Assembly (NCBI GenBank): GCA_019055375.1
Contig: JAHQIW010001308.1
Coordinates: forward strand, 124,001-188,000
Origin: Parelaphostrongylus tenuis
Lineage: Eukaryota; Nematoda; Chromadorea; Rhabditida; Metastrongylidae
Direction: 5' to 3'
DNA: 64,000 bases
The position numbers and the translations under genes are program-made. Numbering within the stretch: the stretch's first letter is position 1; each line of letters starts with the position of its first letter. This document shows, in pieces, positions 33,470-45,194 of this stretch. The notes beneath the pieces were generated by a model. It had not been told where the DNA came from and ran no database searches. It saw nothing but the letters and a program-made list of their open reading frames with translations.

Positions 33470-35030
33470 TACAGAAATTTACAAACTCAATTTTCTAACT
33501 TGACCTGTAGATCTGTTCAAACGGTAAGTACACTTGCTTGTCTTGCTGAAAAGTGCTTGAAATGTCTTCGCATGCCAACAACTCCAGAACCATCAAAACA
33601 CTTATCAATCCCGCTAGAAAAATATTTGACTTCAGACAGTATTTAGAAATCGCCACTTGTTTGCGGAATTATCTACCTCTACTTCATTTTCCTTAATCTT
33701 CTTTCTGCGATTAGTGAACATTGTCATGCACCATCGATGCATCATACTTACTCTTCAGTCTTCACATATTCGTTGAACGCTGTAAGGCCTATCAACTTTT
33801 CACTGTTGCAACATTTTATATAATAATGGCTGCTTTTTTCAATTGGGAGTTTGTAATGGAAGCTCGAATTAAAGTGAAAATTCTCAGAAAGACCCACTTT
33901 GCAAATCGCAAAATGGTATTATAGTTACGGTGAACATACTAGGTAACATAAGTGGATATACTATCCAGTTTAAACATCATATTACGTTGAACAGCTTGGC
34001 GCTTTGTAGCCCTACAAAGAAATTTAATGCGAAACTCGCATTTTTTATGGATGCAAGTAGACATCAGAAAAGTAACACGGATGAATTTATCGATTTATTG
34101 TGTTGTGTTTGTTCAGTAAACAACGTTCACTCAGCGTATCCTTTTCTGACAAGCTCAGCGGATATTCAAACTTTATCGCTTAGGTGCAGATCTTGAAGCG
34201 TCGAAAGGTTTCGACGTTTGGAGAGTCACGCGCTAATTGAACACGGCGTAGCAAGTCTGTTTCGTGGAATTTCGTTTACAGCGCCGCATCTGCAACCGAT
34301 CACGCTGCTTATGTTTAGTAATCACCGCCTGTATCTATTAAGTCCTCATATGTCCGTAGCAGTTTTCATTGCAGAATCTATTGAATATATGTAATCGATC
34401 AGAATTCTTTATTTATGTTCCACTTTAATTCATACCCCATTGATATTTTATTTTGTATAGAGTCGTAAAAGAAGGTAATCTGTGATGGTTATATGTGATT
34501 TCCCTCACGTCAATCGAGAACTTAGCAGAGCATCTGTAATAAAGACGGCGTCCTATCTCTGATGACAATTCATACAAGAGATAGGAAGTTTCTAGATTAT
34601 GACCGCAATGTATATCTTTTTCTTCAAATTGTAGCTGAGATATGGAAGTGATGAAATTTATCCATTCCGACGCTCTCATCGTTGATTACTCTGCAACCTC
34701 AGCACTTAACATGTTTAATTAACGACGACAGTCACCGTTACCATGCCAGCGTTTTTCTGTCTAACTGAAGCTTTCCACCATACCCTTTAGTGAATAGCGC
34801 CTTAACATTTCAATTCCAGGAGGAAGTGTTGGCTCATCATTAAAGATGACATACATAACACTATGCCCAGTCGGAAGATTAGGTTCTCGCTTTTTCGAGA
34901 TTAGTAGAGTAGGTGTTTTAAGGGCTAATCGATAGCAAGCAGACAAGCAATATCGGCATTTTCGGGAAACAGCTCCAAAAGTTGAGCACGACAGTGCAAG
35001 AGAAGTTTTCGAAATGACTAAGTGTTGCCT
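33470..35030. other. unidentified; two minus-strand open frames
   Basis: Minus frames at 34425-34679 and 34761-35035 (ending LKGMVESFS) are moderately long and partly coding-like (for example LPTGHSVMYVIFNDEPTLPP). I recognise no family and see no clear splice structure. They might be relics of a transposon or gene. Nothing else is seen. Confidence 0.25.
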
Positions 35031-35039
35031 TTCTTCTGA

Positions 35040-35240
35040 ATAATGCTCGAGCCTCCGCATCAAAAAGTCGACTCGACACATTTTGGAGAAATGGAGGTGA
35101 ACTTCGGTATCACATCACCGTATAGCCCTAATACTGTTCCATCGGATTATCCTCTCTTCCGCGCCCTAAAGCACCCTTATCGGGAGAAAGAACCGAAGAC
35201 TACAACCAGCTCAAAGTGACCTCACCGGCTATTTTCCATC
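35040..35240 (+). pseudogene. mariner transposase fossil
   Basis: The plus strand reads KKSTRHILEKW and then, after frame changes, SPYSPNTVPSDYPLFRALKH. This corresponds to AKSTHHILEKLGW...PYSPDxxPSDYHLFRAL. It is degenerate, with stops, and is the same subfamily as at 430 and 31965. Confidence 0.7.
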
Positions 35241-36913
35241 GCCAACTCATTCTTTGTGAGAAAAGTGCACCACGTCTTTACTCAGCAAGTGGTTGAATGG
35301 TACTGATCATGATGATGATAATACTGTTGAGTAACTAATTTTGTTCATATTATTAACATCTGAATTAGCAAGATCCGAAATGCAAAAAGAAATCGTGAGT
35401 AACTCAAATTTAATATAGAAATTTCACTGACACTTACCTCCATGGACGGTTTTAGAAGTTACGGAAGTAATCAACGTATTATCTATAGGTTTTAACTCCT
35501 GTGCAGCGCTTTATATTGGTGTAGAAAAAAAATTTTTTCGTACCTTTCACTCAATAGATAGATTATAAATCGCAGATGCTGTGGTAGAGGTCGCCTATGG
35601 GATTACTGTGTCACCTGTCGTCCCGTTGATCGTTGAGTGACTAGAGTGCAAACCAGTAATTCTTCTGTTTTCCCGTATCATGTAAAAGAGTAGCTCAGGA
35701 AGTCCCCTCGCTCCAGAAATTTGATGAGCATCATATTGTACTTCCGGACCTTTTCTAAAGAAATCGGACCAACGGGTCGGTGGTATTCCTGTAGAGCGCT
35801 CCACATCCCGAGGTATCTAGTCGGTGACGGCTTTCGTCCATTGGTTGTCGTTGAAGCGCATCACTTGTCCAGCCCACCCTATTTTTGATATGCTGGCGTG
35901 TATAAAGGCATCTGTGATCTTCTATCGCTGACGTAGGTCAAAACTTCAGATCCTTTCTGCCATATGCGAGGTACAGGATACTCCTAGCATCGACCTATCG
36001 ACTGCGCGTTCAATAACGCCAAATGATCTTTCATCCTCCTTACGTAGCGACCAAGTTTCTGATGCATACGTTAGGGCAAAGATAATCGTCGAGTCGAAAA
36101 AGTGGGCACGGCGTCGGAAGTTCCTTATCCTCTTCATTACATCCTCGATGCTCTTAAATGTTCCCCAAGCCGCTCGTTTCCTCCTGCTCAACTCTGGAGC
36201 TAGGCCGTCATCATATAGACTTCACGACCTAGGCAGATCTAAGTGGAGCATTAGGAGACATTCGTTTCGTTGAGCGTGAATGGGGCATCTAGAACGCATT
36301 TGTCCCTCATAAACATCGTTTTCGTTAATTTTAGTCGAGAACCGCAGGCGTTGTTAAAATCGGTTAAGATTCGATTTGCCTTGAAACTTGGTGTCATAAA
36401 GACGATATCGCAAGCCAAGCAAAGATGGTTTCCTTGTCGACTGTCGATTTTCATTCCCATATTGTCCCATTATAGTGTTCGCTCAAAGTATTGGAGGGTA
36501 GCAGTGAATAATTTTAGCGATATTTTGTCGGTCTGTCTATTTCCTCCTCGTACGTCGATGGCAATATCGTTATAAAATAGCGATACTTTGGTTCTGAAAT
36601 CTCCATATAGTTCACGAAGGATTGTTATGTACCGAGTAGTGATACCCTGGCTGTCCAAAACTTTTATGAGTGCTTTCTGTTCCACTGAATAGAAGACTTT
36701 CTCTTCAATTCGATGAAACTGAGACAAAGCGGTCTTTTGTGCTTTCGCGGGACTTCGATGAGCCTTGTGATGGTGTGAATGTAGCCTACGGTGAAAAGCC
36801 TTTCCGAAACCTTGTTTGTTAGCAGGGCTACCCTTCGTCCAATGTTCTATCAATCCTGTTTAAGGTATCCCAAGTGAAGGGTTTATAAATGACGGATATA
36901 AAACAGATTGGGA

Positions 36914-37096
36914 GATATACCCAACAATGTAGAGTGCTGTGCAAAACGTTTGCGTCAGCCGGTATTCGAACCCAGATCTCAGTCTTTACGGGAGCTTATG
37001 CTAACCGTTGCACCACCGACGCTCTTTTTACACACTCTCTTTATATGCTACAACGCGTTATCTGTATGCACAGCACTCTACATTATTGGGTATATC
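36914..37096 (-). mobile_element. 183-bp foldback element with tRNA-like core, inserted in LINE
   Basis: The end arms GATATACCCAACAATGTAGA (36914 on) and the complement of the right end (GATATACCCAATAATGTAGA) are nearly identical over about 30 bp (to GTGCTGTGCA). Removing the element rejoins the LINE reading. To its right the LINE ends near NYLPIGSHSYL, and to its left it resumes at LNRIDRTLDEG. Inside is a tRNA-like sequence on the minus strand (36952-37022). It belongs to the same family as 44917-45034 and 46726-46959. It codes for no protein, so any mobility must be supplied in trans. Confidence 0.8.
36952..37022 (-). tRNA. tRNA-like sequence inside foldback element
   Basis: 71 nt. The acceptor GCGTCGG pairs with CTGACGC (7 bp with one G-T). 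The D-region is TGGTGCAACGGTTAGCATA and the B-box is TGGGTTCGAATACC. The anticodon stem is weak (CTC...GAG only), so it is a tRNA relic. It retains A- and B-box sequences that could still recruit Pol III (inference). Confidence 0.55.
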
Positions 37097-38599
37097 TAAA
37101 CATCATATCACCGCAAGTAGGGGACAAATAAGAATGACTTCCGATTGGGAGATAGTTGTCTATGTCGCAAAGGTCTCACTTTCTGTAAAACATCACAGTA
37201 TTGTTACTTTCAGTTGACTGAGAACCTTGCATTTTGCATGTAATAAATGAAAGCCGAGCCACGGTGTTGACGAGAACTGGAAGTTGGTTTCTCAGGTGCT
37301 GTGGTCTTATCCTATCTGGACCAGGAGCTGTTCCGTTTTACGCCGACGAGAGAACGTGTTGAAGTTTGTAAGGCGGAACCGGTGGAACGACAAATTGGTC
37401 TTCTCTTAAATCATATGACGATAAGTGGACATGCTATTGAAAAGGACCGAGTAGTAATCATGGATGATTTTCTCTATCACCCTTGTGGAAGCTGTAAATG
37501 TCTCGCGGAGGCATCGGAATGCAATAATTATGGTTTCGTAAATGACAAAGCTTTGATGGACCTTGAGAATGCTCTTCCAAGCTTCTGCAGCTTCAGTCGT
37601 AACTGCGCTCTTCTCTCTTTGACAATTTCTTTTATCCTTTCTCTGCAGGGTTTATCAAATTCGAGCACTAGGATTTAGTTGCCTATTACTCGTGCGATCC
37701 CACGTTGACGTAACAGCTTGAGTGTTTGCAGAGAGAAGCTTCTCCTCGTGATTTGATTTTGAGACTCTCGATTTTTTATAGCGCTAAAGTGAAGATGTTC
37801 GATGAGCTGAATGTATTTCTTGGCAACGTTCTCAAGGGCGATATCTTACTAAGATTCGACTAATAGCTTGATTATGTCCTAGTTTATGGCAGTTCTGGAA
37901 CTTCGTTGTTTGAATTTGACGGTTTTCGGTCCTCACCGCGAAAAACGGAACGTTGCGCGAAGGAGGCTATGGTCTGATCCCGTATAGAATTTAGGAACAA
38001 CAGCGACATCGGTCAGTCAAAACCATTAATTTACTAAGATGTGGTCTATTTCGTTATGGTACTCTTCATAAGAAGGCTCCCACATCCATCGTTGAGAGTG
38101 AGGCTTTTGGAATTGTGAGTACCATGGATGGTTATGGTCGTCATGGTGAACTCAGACACCCTCTCACCTTGTTCATCCCATTCTAATCCGTGGGTCGTAA
38201 TGTGACGTTCTTCAAACGTCCTTGTAGATCCAATTTTTGCGTTAAATTCTCCATCAAAGGCCTTGAAGATTGTACGGTCTTCTCTGCAGAATTTTTCTAG
38301 TCCAATATAAAACGCATAGACTTTATCTCCGTCATAGCTGAATGTTGGTGCGTAAGGAAGGAAGATGGTCAAAGCCGGCAGCTATCCGCAAACGGCGAGG
38401 CAACTTCGCTGGGCGACACGGGTATCGAATGCCTCTGCTGATATCTGACTCTTCAAGTGCTCAATGACTGCGATATGTCGTTTGATACGATATGGCAAGT
38501 CGGATGGGCTTGATGTACGTGACATGAATGAGTTAGCAGGTGAGACGGTGCTCGACATAATTTCAATTTGGTACAGTGGGTTAGATGGGATGTGATTTG

Positions 38600-39420
38600 T
38601 CACGGCTGGGTCAAACGGTTGGTTCTACCTTGAGCGACATTAGGTGTCGACTTGTCGACAAGTTCAGTATTAAAACTGGCTTCTCTCAAGCTTTGAAATA
38701 CAGCAAAAACGTAAATGTTACGTCTTATCATAACTTTTGGCACAAGAGCAATATACACCAAAATTATTTGAAAATGAGAAAAAAAGCTCAGAAAACTAAT
38801 CTTTATTTAAAGCTTTACGAGGCTGATATCTATTTCCCAATTGATTGTTCTTCTTTCCGATCGACGGGGTTTTCTTGGTTGCTTGGGGCTGACGTTTCGG
38901 CAAATACGCCTTCTTCAGAGCGTGAAAGTATTATTCGTTGTAGCTTTATTTATATGACTATATAGTGTAAGAAAAGAGTAAATGAAATTTAGGGTATCGA
39001 TAAGCGATAATCGATTCAGGGAAAACCACTCATCATGAAATCCAGTCTAAGGACTACCTAAGTTGTTAACGCAGGGTGACGTATGAACCCGCCCTCATGT
39101 CACTAGGTCAAACCAATGATAGGTGTCAGCTGAGACCCAGGCTATAAAATCAATCTGAGACAAGGTGCCATGTGGTTGGTAGAAAATGGTCCAAGTGGCG
39201 AGGGCGGCACCCAGCTGCCACTAACCTCAACAGTCAGTCCGATCGCGGGGCATCATCCGAGCGGTCGTCTGACATCACCCGGACCACCTCACCTCAACTC
39301 GTAATTGATCCATTGTTGCTCTCTCCACACAATCTCGTTCTGTGGATAGAGCCCTACATAATCAAACTTTCAAAACAACGTTCTTTGAAGCTCTAAACTC
39401 CAAAATAAAATTATGTTTCA
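38600..39420. other. GC-richer repeat-like stretch, no gene
   Basis: Contains GGGCTGACGTTTCGGCAAAT and CGCCTTCTTCAGAGCGTGAA, a motif type common at dispersed nematode repeats (a similar TGCTGACGTTTCGGCGACTT occurs at 44410). It is followed by a GC-rich segment at 39065-39300. Open frames there lack motifs. Confidence 0.35.
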
Positions 39421-39439
39421 CACATTGACGCGCTCTTTT

Positions 39440-40080
39440 TCTTATGGCGTTTATATTTCTTGCTCGACAAACTCCTTCCTTAGAATGTAGTACTATTTCG
39501 ATAGCACAAGTCTCGAAGAAGTCAAAAATGCGTTTATTAATTGTGAAAGCTTTTTCAATGGCCTGTAGTAGAAAGAAAAGAGTTGTGCTTTACACCTTGA
39601 TAAACAGAACTCTTTCTTCAGGCTAGTTATTAGTAATCATTCGACAGCATAGGATTCAGTGATTCCAGCACTGTGCATATTTTCTGGGAAAGACCGTTTC
39701 ACAGTAATGTGGCAGGAAAAATTTGATGCAGCTTCACATATTCGACCACCTTGGTTACGGCCTACTCTCAGGCAGGTGAGAGGGGCGATCGATCGCTGCG
39801 GGTCAGACATGTAGGCGCAACCTGTTTTCAACCAAAATTTTGTTCCGCTCTGGAAGAAACTCCACGTAAAATGATTGAATCAGATACTGCGAAACTATCT
39901 CTGCACATCCATATGCTTTTTGTGCTTCCAGCGAATTATACACGTGAGAAAATTGGAAGCGCGCGGAGGGGGTAACACGTAATTTAATTTTGAGTGTTAC
40001 AGCGTTACAAAAAAGATTTTTCAAAAAACGGCTACGCACGGCTCTAGCCAAAGACTTAAGCTTTCGAATGATTACTAACG
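39440..40080. repeat. dispersed repeat family R
   Basis: Landmarks are TTAGTAATCATTCGACAGCA, TTTCTGGGAAAGACCGTTTC and AAGCTTTCGAATGATTACTA. It matches 49240-49570, 46080-46330 and 54790-55060. Non-coding. Confidence 0.55.
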
Positions 40081-40149
40081 CTCCTTTGAAAAATAATGAG
40101 CTCGAATATTCATTTACCGGTCTTTAACATATTAACCAAAGAAAATTTT

Positions 40150-40590
40150 ATGGGCTATTTTTGGCTGAAATATGCTAAGACAATTACAAAACAATGACCT
40201 GTTCGTCAAAACTCACACTGCATATTGCAGTGCGACGCCATTTTATGAATAACTCGAAGGAACTATTATTATTTGCGTACTTTAGGAGTTGAAACTTCTA
40301 CAGAGCTATAAAGGAGACTTTATTCTACTGTCCTTTTAGGTAGTAGCATTATATACCCACTTATAGCTCATTGTGAACCTTATTTATGACCATCTAGAAG
40401 CAACGTCGACGCTCCCACTAAAACCCCGAATTTTGAAGGAAAAACCTATGTTTACAAAAAAGTCATATTTCAGACTGCTGTTGAACATTCATAGGCTATT
40501 TCTTTTGTATTTAGTCATATTACAATCATAATTATTTTTTATTCCTCATCTCAGCAACAGATCACCTTTATTCATTGCCACAAATGTTAG
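40150..40590. repeat. dispersed repeat, pair member 2
   Basis: Direct-orientation match to 19890-20330. It abuts a mariner fossil on its right. Confidence 0.6.
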
Positions 40591-40990
40591 ATCCTCTTGA
40601 AGTTTTGGTACCAGAGCAATAAACACCTGATTTATTGACCGGGAATGACTGAATTCGCTTAAGGTCACAACTCAAACACGCGCCATAATTGTAAACGCAT
40701 TTCTGCCATCTTTCAAATAGGAAATGAATGCCGCTTTGTGCAGAATTTTCTGGGCTTTTTCTGGTGCCAAATTTGTCCACTCTCACTGCATAATGGCCGT
40801 TCAACGAAGCCTTAGACCCAATTTGTAGCTTTACGAGTACGAATTGGAGCGCAATGCACAGAACGCCTTCGAGAACATCAGCCATGAAAAGGCCCCAGGG
40901 TTTGTGTTCAGGTGAACAACGTTTGGGTTTTGGCTTAGTTTCGCGCTGGCAACACAAACTTGAAGAAGCAGCTGCGCTCCGGATGTCCGT
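40590..40990 (-). pseudogene. mariner transposase fossil (C-terminal part)
   Basis: The minus strand reads IHFLFERWQKCVYNYGACL, matching the mariner C-terminal signature GIxxLPERWQKCIENNGxYF. Upstream, ASLNGHYAVRVDKFG corresponds to the LKEALRGRRF region. It stays open for 129 codons but has lost the catalytic Asp blocks. Confidence 0.7.
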
Positions 40991-40999
40991 GTGAGGTTG

Positions 41000-42120
41000 A
41001 TAGATAGTTCGTCATGCATATGATCTTTCAGGACGGGACCGGCCGATTAACTGCGACTTGATGCCAGGCGGGGAGACAACCAACGCAACGACCAAGCGAC
41101 TATGAACAACTGGACCGCTGCAATCGGTCCCTGTCGCGTCGCCGTCGCCGCAATCTTATCTTGTTTCGAGTCAACGCAAGGCTGCATATCGCCAATTGAT
41201 AAGGAGGAAGCTGACTAAACTGGACTGAGTGTTGCTGCATCACCCGCAGTACAATCTTGACTTGTCGTCGTCTGACTATCACGTTTTCTGGTAGCTGGAG
41301 CACTTCCTGAGCAAGAAGAATTTTGAGAGATCAATCATTTGCGTTAATATTTTTACATCTAAGGATGATATTCATCTGAATCCAAGTATGACAAGTTCGA
41401 TGAGCATGGTATTGCACTGTTGCCTGAGAGATGGCAGAAATGTGTCCAAGCTAATGGTGCACATTTTGAATAGCGTTGTTTGATTAGTTGCGGTTTGAAA
41501 ATTTGGTGTATTTTGCTGTGGTGCAAAAACTTAGAGAAGATCTAATAAAATGAGATAATACTGTTCAAATGTACTGGAAATAAAATCCTCTTCTCAGCAA
41601 TGTAGTTTTCGCTCTCAAGCAAGGTGATTTTTAGGACTCATCGCTGTTCTTCCAACTAGAGAAAGCCCTTGCAGAAGTTCCCTCAGTGAAATTTCATTAT
41701 ACAAAAATAATAATGCTCCGTAAAACCTAGTTTTACTCAATTAATGAATACATACTCTCCCATCACTTGCAGTGGTCTCCAGATGTATCGAGTCAGTGTT
41801 TCTATTTGCCTTGAAAACTGTTGAAGTCCCGTCCCGAAGGGATGCAGGAATTGGTGATAAGTCGCGAGGCAATAAATGACCTGTTCACAAGTACACTGCA
41901 TAGAAACTTTTTATCAGTACGACTACTTGAAATTGTGACAACCACAGAAAAATTTTTCATTTGAATATGTGAATCCAATTGTTCGTATACCGCTATCCTG
42001 GACATGGCATTAACCCAGTGGAATGAATAACGTGTAACACGATCAGAATCAAAACGAATCTAAATAAAGGATTGTGCAATAATCCACTCTGGGAATTTTA
42101 TGCCGTTCAACTTTTTATGA
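41000..42120. other. no gene recognised
   Basis: A GC-rich patch at 41040-41170 (RRRRRDRDR in one minus frame) without recognised homology. The rest is AT-rich. No repeat match in the window. Confidence 0.3.
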
Positions 42121-42129
42121 AAACACTAT

Positions 42130-42360
42130 TCGCTTTCTTACTGTCTCAGAAAAATCGAAAAGTCCTATGATATCGTTCTTTTCGAATGAATATTTGGAAG
42201 GAGAAAAAGCTATCTATGTGTCTTGACAAGATACGGATCGTTGGCTATGTCCGATATATCAGTTTCTGAAACAAGAGAAAAAGACCCTAAGACGTTGTTA
42301 GTGATCTGTTGTAATGGTGGGTTGAATGTTGCTGCTAGATCATGAAAACAATTTAGTGCG
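42130..42360 (+). repeat. dispersed repeat family X, copy 1
   Basis: Direct match to 48190-48405: AAAAGTCCTATGATATCGTT against AAAAGTTCTATAATGACGTT, GATCGTTGGCTATGTCCGAT against GATCGATGGATATGTCCGAT, and GTAATGGTGGGTTGAATGTT in both. Non-coding. Confidence 0.75.
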
Positions 42361-42369
42361 TTAGCAGCA

Positions 42370-43025
42370 CAAAGCACTGCAGCAGACACGTGATGCGGAA
42401 AACATCAAGTTTGAAGGAAACATATTGCACGGAAAATCTGTATACTATCATGTGCAGAAAAAACTCCTGATCTGACCATTCCTACATCTATCTTCAATTA
42501 ATTAGCTATTATATGGATATATACAGCGTGGTATAAAGTTCTTTTTGACTCACTAAACTAAATGTGTGCATTACATGTCAAAAATGCCGTGACGTTGCAG
42601 TAATTTTTAACCCCAACCCAATTAAGCTGGTTGCGTAGCCATGCTTATCCTTGAAGATGAGCATTCAATGACGACAACAAAATCGCGAAAGAGTTTATGT
42701 GAGGAGAACAACGAAACATGGTGCGACATAGTTCTCATCTACGCTATCAGAATCGAGACTCCCTCTCCCACTAGAAGTTGTACTAGTTGTTGAGTAAAGA
42801 GCTTCGTAATAGTCTTCAGCACCGAAAGTTATTAACTTGGTGTAGGAAGCTTATTTTTTTCACGAGTTTTCCACGCGAAACTTTTGCGAGGAGCAGCTCA
42901 CCCTTGAGTCATAACTGTTTATAGCAATAATGACAATACAGTCTAAGCAAGGCGGCAGAATGTACTTGAGCGAAGATACAAAGTTGTGCTTTCTTCACCT
43001 CTTAATGATCTTCAAGCCTTTTCTC
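42370..43025. other. no gene recognised
   Basis: Nothing recognised. Confidence 0.3.
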
Positions 43026-43099
43026 TCTAACAATATTCGATTTATCTGCGTTGTAAAGGGTGCCAGAGCTCGTTAATCGAGTGTTTCAAATTGCAATAC

Positions 43100-43620
43100 G
43101 CTTAATGTTAGACTACGTATTTCGGCGACACACCGGAAACGCATTCACAATGCATCTCGCATACATCTTATAATCTATCGGTTTAATGGTACCACAAGCA
43201 ATGCTATTGATCTTTGACCAAGGATCTCAAATTGTAATGAGCGTTCTTATAGTGCATATTTTTACGAATGTGGAGAAACACCGAAGAAAGACCTGAGACA
43301 CACTCACAAAGCGTCTCATTAAGGAAGGAACACTCAGAGAGTATCTCACCTTATGACCTCGAGACATACCTTTTCTTGAAATCCATAGATGGATTGTAAG
43401 AAAGAGAACGTTTGAAGATTATGTGTGAAATGTTCTGTGAGTGCTCTTCCTCTTGTCAGTGAAGTACACAGATGTATATCTTAAGCTGAAGAACACTTCA
43501 AAGATCTCTGTCACCGCTTACGGCACAAATAAACCGATAGACTGTAGGAAAGTGAAGGCTCAACAATTATATCGTGAGATGTTCTGCCACTATGTCTCCC
43601 GTGTGAATCAAAAGCACACT
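43100..43620. repeat. foldback element
   Basis: The arm CTATCGGTTTAATGGTACCA, followed by CAAGC and ATTGATCTTTGA (43175-43222), is inverted against 43495-43550 (complement CTATCGGTTTATTTGTGCCG...GAGATCTTTGA). Internal direct repeats of GTGAGATGTTCTGCCAC/GAGAAGTTCTGTGAGTG type continue into the next stretch. Confidence 0.55.
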
Positions 43621-43729
43621 AAATGAGAGGGCTCATTATGATTTGGAAAATTCTGTTGTAGATCGCTAGCAGCGCTTAAGGGACCAATGAACTGGTGCAC
43701 TGCAACAAAAAGAAGGTCTGAAGGACATA

Positions 43730-43785
43730 TTGTGAGAAGTTCTGTGAGTGCGGATTCCACTTCTCACAGTACAATCTTCAAACTC
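43730..43785. repeat. hairpin repeat unit
   Basis: The sequence ATTGTGAGAAGTTCTGTGAG then CACTTCTCACAGTACAAT forms an inverted pair within about 50 bp. It is related to the 43100-43620 foldback by the GAGAAGTTCTGTGAG unit. Confidence 0.5.
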
Positions 43786-43844
43786 TCTTGTTATCACAGT
43801 CTATCGATAGTTCTTCTTTGAGTCATGCATGTGATCTGTTTTGG

Positions 43845-44160
43845 GCAACCTATAGAGCCTAATACACGTGTTGCGCCTCTGAGAGCCTCATCATTTGGGC
43901 AGTACCCTTCGTCTCAGCCAATCCTCTCGAGAGAACCCAACTCCATACAAAGAGTAGGCGACGACGCAATGTTTACACGTGCCACCAAGTGAAAGAATTC
44001 ATTAGATCGGCGGTATTGTTAGCTCCATTGCTTTTGGTTGCATTTATGTAATCTTATGACGTTCGTTTCGAGAATTTCTTAGGACCACGCTAACGAGGCT
44101 GCCAAGGCCGAAACACGTGTATTGGATTGTATAAGTGCCCATAACAGACTATAGGCATTG
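43845..44160. repeat. foldback repeat (ACACGTGT core)
   Basis: The left part CTATAGAGCCTAATACACGT at 43850, followed by CAATCCTCTCGAGAGAACCC and AGAGTAGGCGACGACG, matches 54245-54370. The right part at 44100-44150 (GGCCGAAACACGTGTATTGG) is the inverted arm. It is the same family as 9880-10590 and 59925-60400. Confidence 0.6.
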
Positions 44161-44916
44161 TCGGAAAATAATTATCATACATATTGAAATTTAAGCGCTC
44201 TCTTGAGTAAACACTCGAAACAAACGGTACAATTTGTCGGTTAATTTGTGAAGTGAGCAGTATTCGAGATCACTGAACCTTTCGGATTATGATGACCTCC
44301 TTAATACTGTGTATCTTTGATGACATACAGAAGATGCTCTACAGAACATCTTACAATATGATCTTGAATATTCCTCTCCCTACTAAAACAGCGCAATAAC
44401 AATAGATTTGCTGACGTTTCGGCGACTTCCCTACATGAGAGCTTAGGAAAGTTAAAGTAATATGTTGTCATTTTGGAGTAACACTTTCCTAACCAAACCA
44501 GAGTGGTGTTGGTAAATGAGCGTTGAATCATATAGAGAACCGCTTCTTTTATATAATCGCTGTTTTGTTGTTCTATGGTCTGCCAGATATACGGACCAAT
44601 CGTACCGAGTCCTGCATGGACGACGACTATGGCTGGCTTAGATTACAAAATCTCTCTGAAAATGGTGCGATGTCACGTATGGTGACGGTGCACTCATTTT
44701 TGGTGAAATTCTAAAACACCTCAAAGGTTAGTGCGTTGGTTGAGATGTTGAGTTGTGCGCAAAGACAGCTACTACTACTTCGAAAATTCATTCACCCATT
44801 ATGTGTCTGTGTGACGTGTGCGGCTAGTAGGATGCTTGCACCGAATCTACCTTTGAGGAAGTCATGCAGAATTCATTTTATTCTACCGTCTTCAGAAGTA
44901 TTATAATCTTATAAAA

Positions 44917-45034
44917 TACCCAGTGTAGTAAAGTGATGTGCAAAAACTTTCGTGCTTCCGGGTGGGATGAAATGTGGATTCGAATCCCACCTGACGCAGT
45001 AGTCTTTGCACATCACTCTGCATCACTGAGTATA
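44917..45034. mobile_element. short tRNA-like foldback element (S3)
   Basis: The left arm TACCCAGTGTAGTAAAGTGA...GTGCAAAAACTTTCG is inverted against the right arm (CTTTGCACATCACTCTGCAT...CTGAGTA). The centre holds TTCGAATCCCACCTGACGC, the 3' half of the S3 tRNA-like sequence. The left arm has the complement (GGGTGGGA). It is a 118-bp internally deleted relative of 46726-46959. Confidence 0.65.
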
Positions 45035-45194
45035 TTAGAACACCATGACATGACTAAAGGCGGTGATCTAGAATGAATCTGATTGATCATCGAGACCCAA
45101 TATCTCTCAACACCAGTTGGTTCAGTGTCGATAACGACCATTTAAGCCAGACCGTTGACGGTTGGTCGCTGACATATACAGGCATGGCAGCTTT

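Larger units (their letters stand above)
35580..38560 (-). pseudogene. RTE-class LINE (endonuclease-reverse transcriptase), decayed
   Basis: Read 5' to 3' on the minus strand. The endonuclease part at 38046-38400 contains LPYAPTFSYDGDKVYAFYIG and ITTHGLEWDEQGERVSEF. A linker follows at about 37700-37290, with NGTAPGPDRIRPQHLRN after a frame change. RT motifs come next: LNRIDRTLDEG, FGKAFHRRLHSHHH, RYITILRELYGDFRTKVSLF and SLKLFTATL. The palm region at 36251-36460 has LACDIVFMTPSF in place of the FADDIVL motif. The tail at 35946-36191 reads RRKRAAWGTFKSIEDVMKRI and LTYASETWSLRKEDE, and 35595-35804 reads GIPPTRWSDFF. Many stops and frameshifts are present, and the catalytic ADD is changed to ACD. 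It is interrupted at 36914-37096. Such LINEs are typical of strongylid nematode genomes. Confidence 0.9.

Noticed and set aside
37301..37678. 125-codon plus-strand open frame
   Set aside because: It is antisense to the RTE LINE linker region; the minus strand carries the recognisable APGPDRIRP motif.
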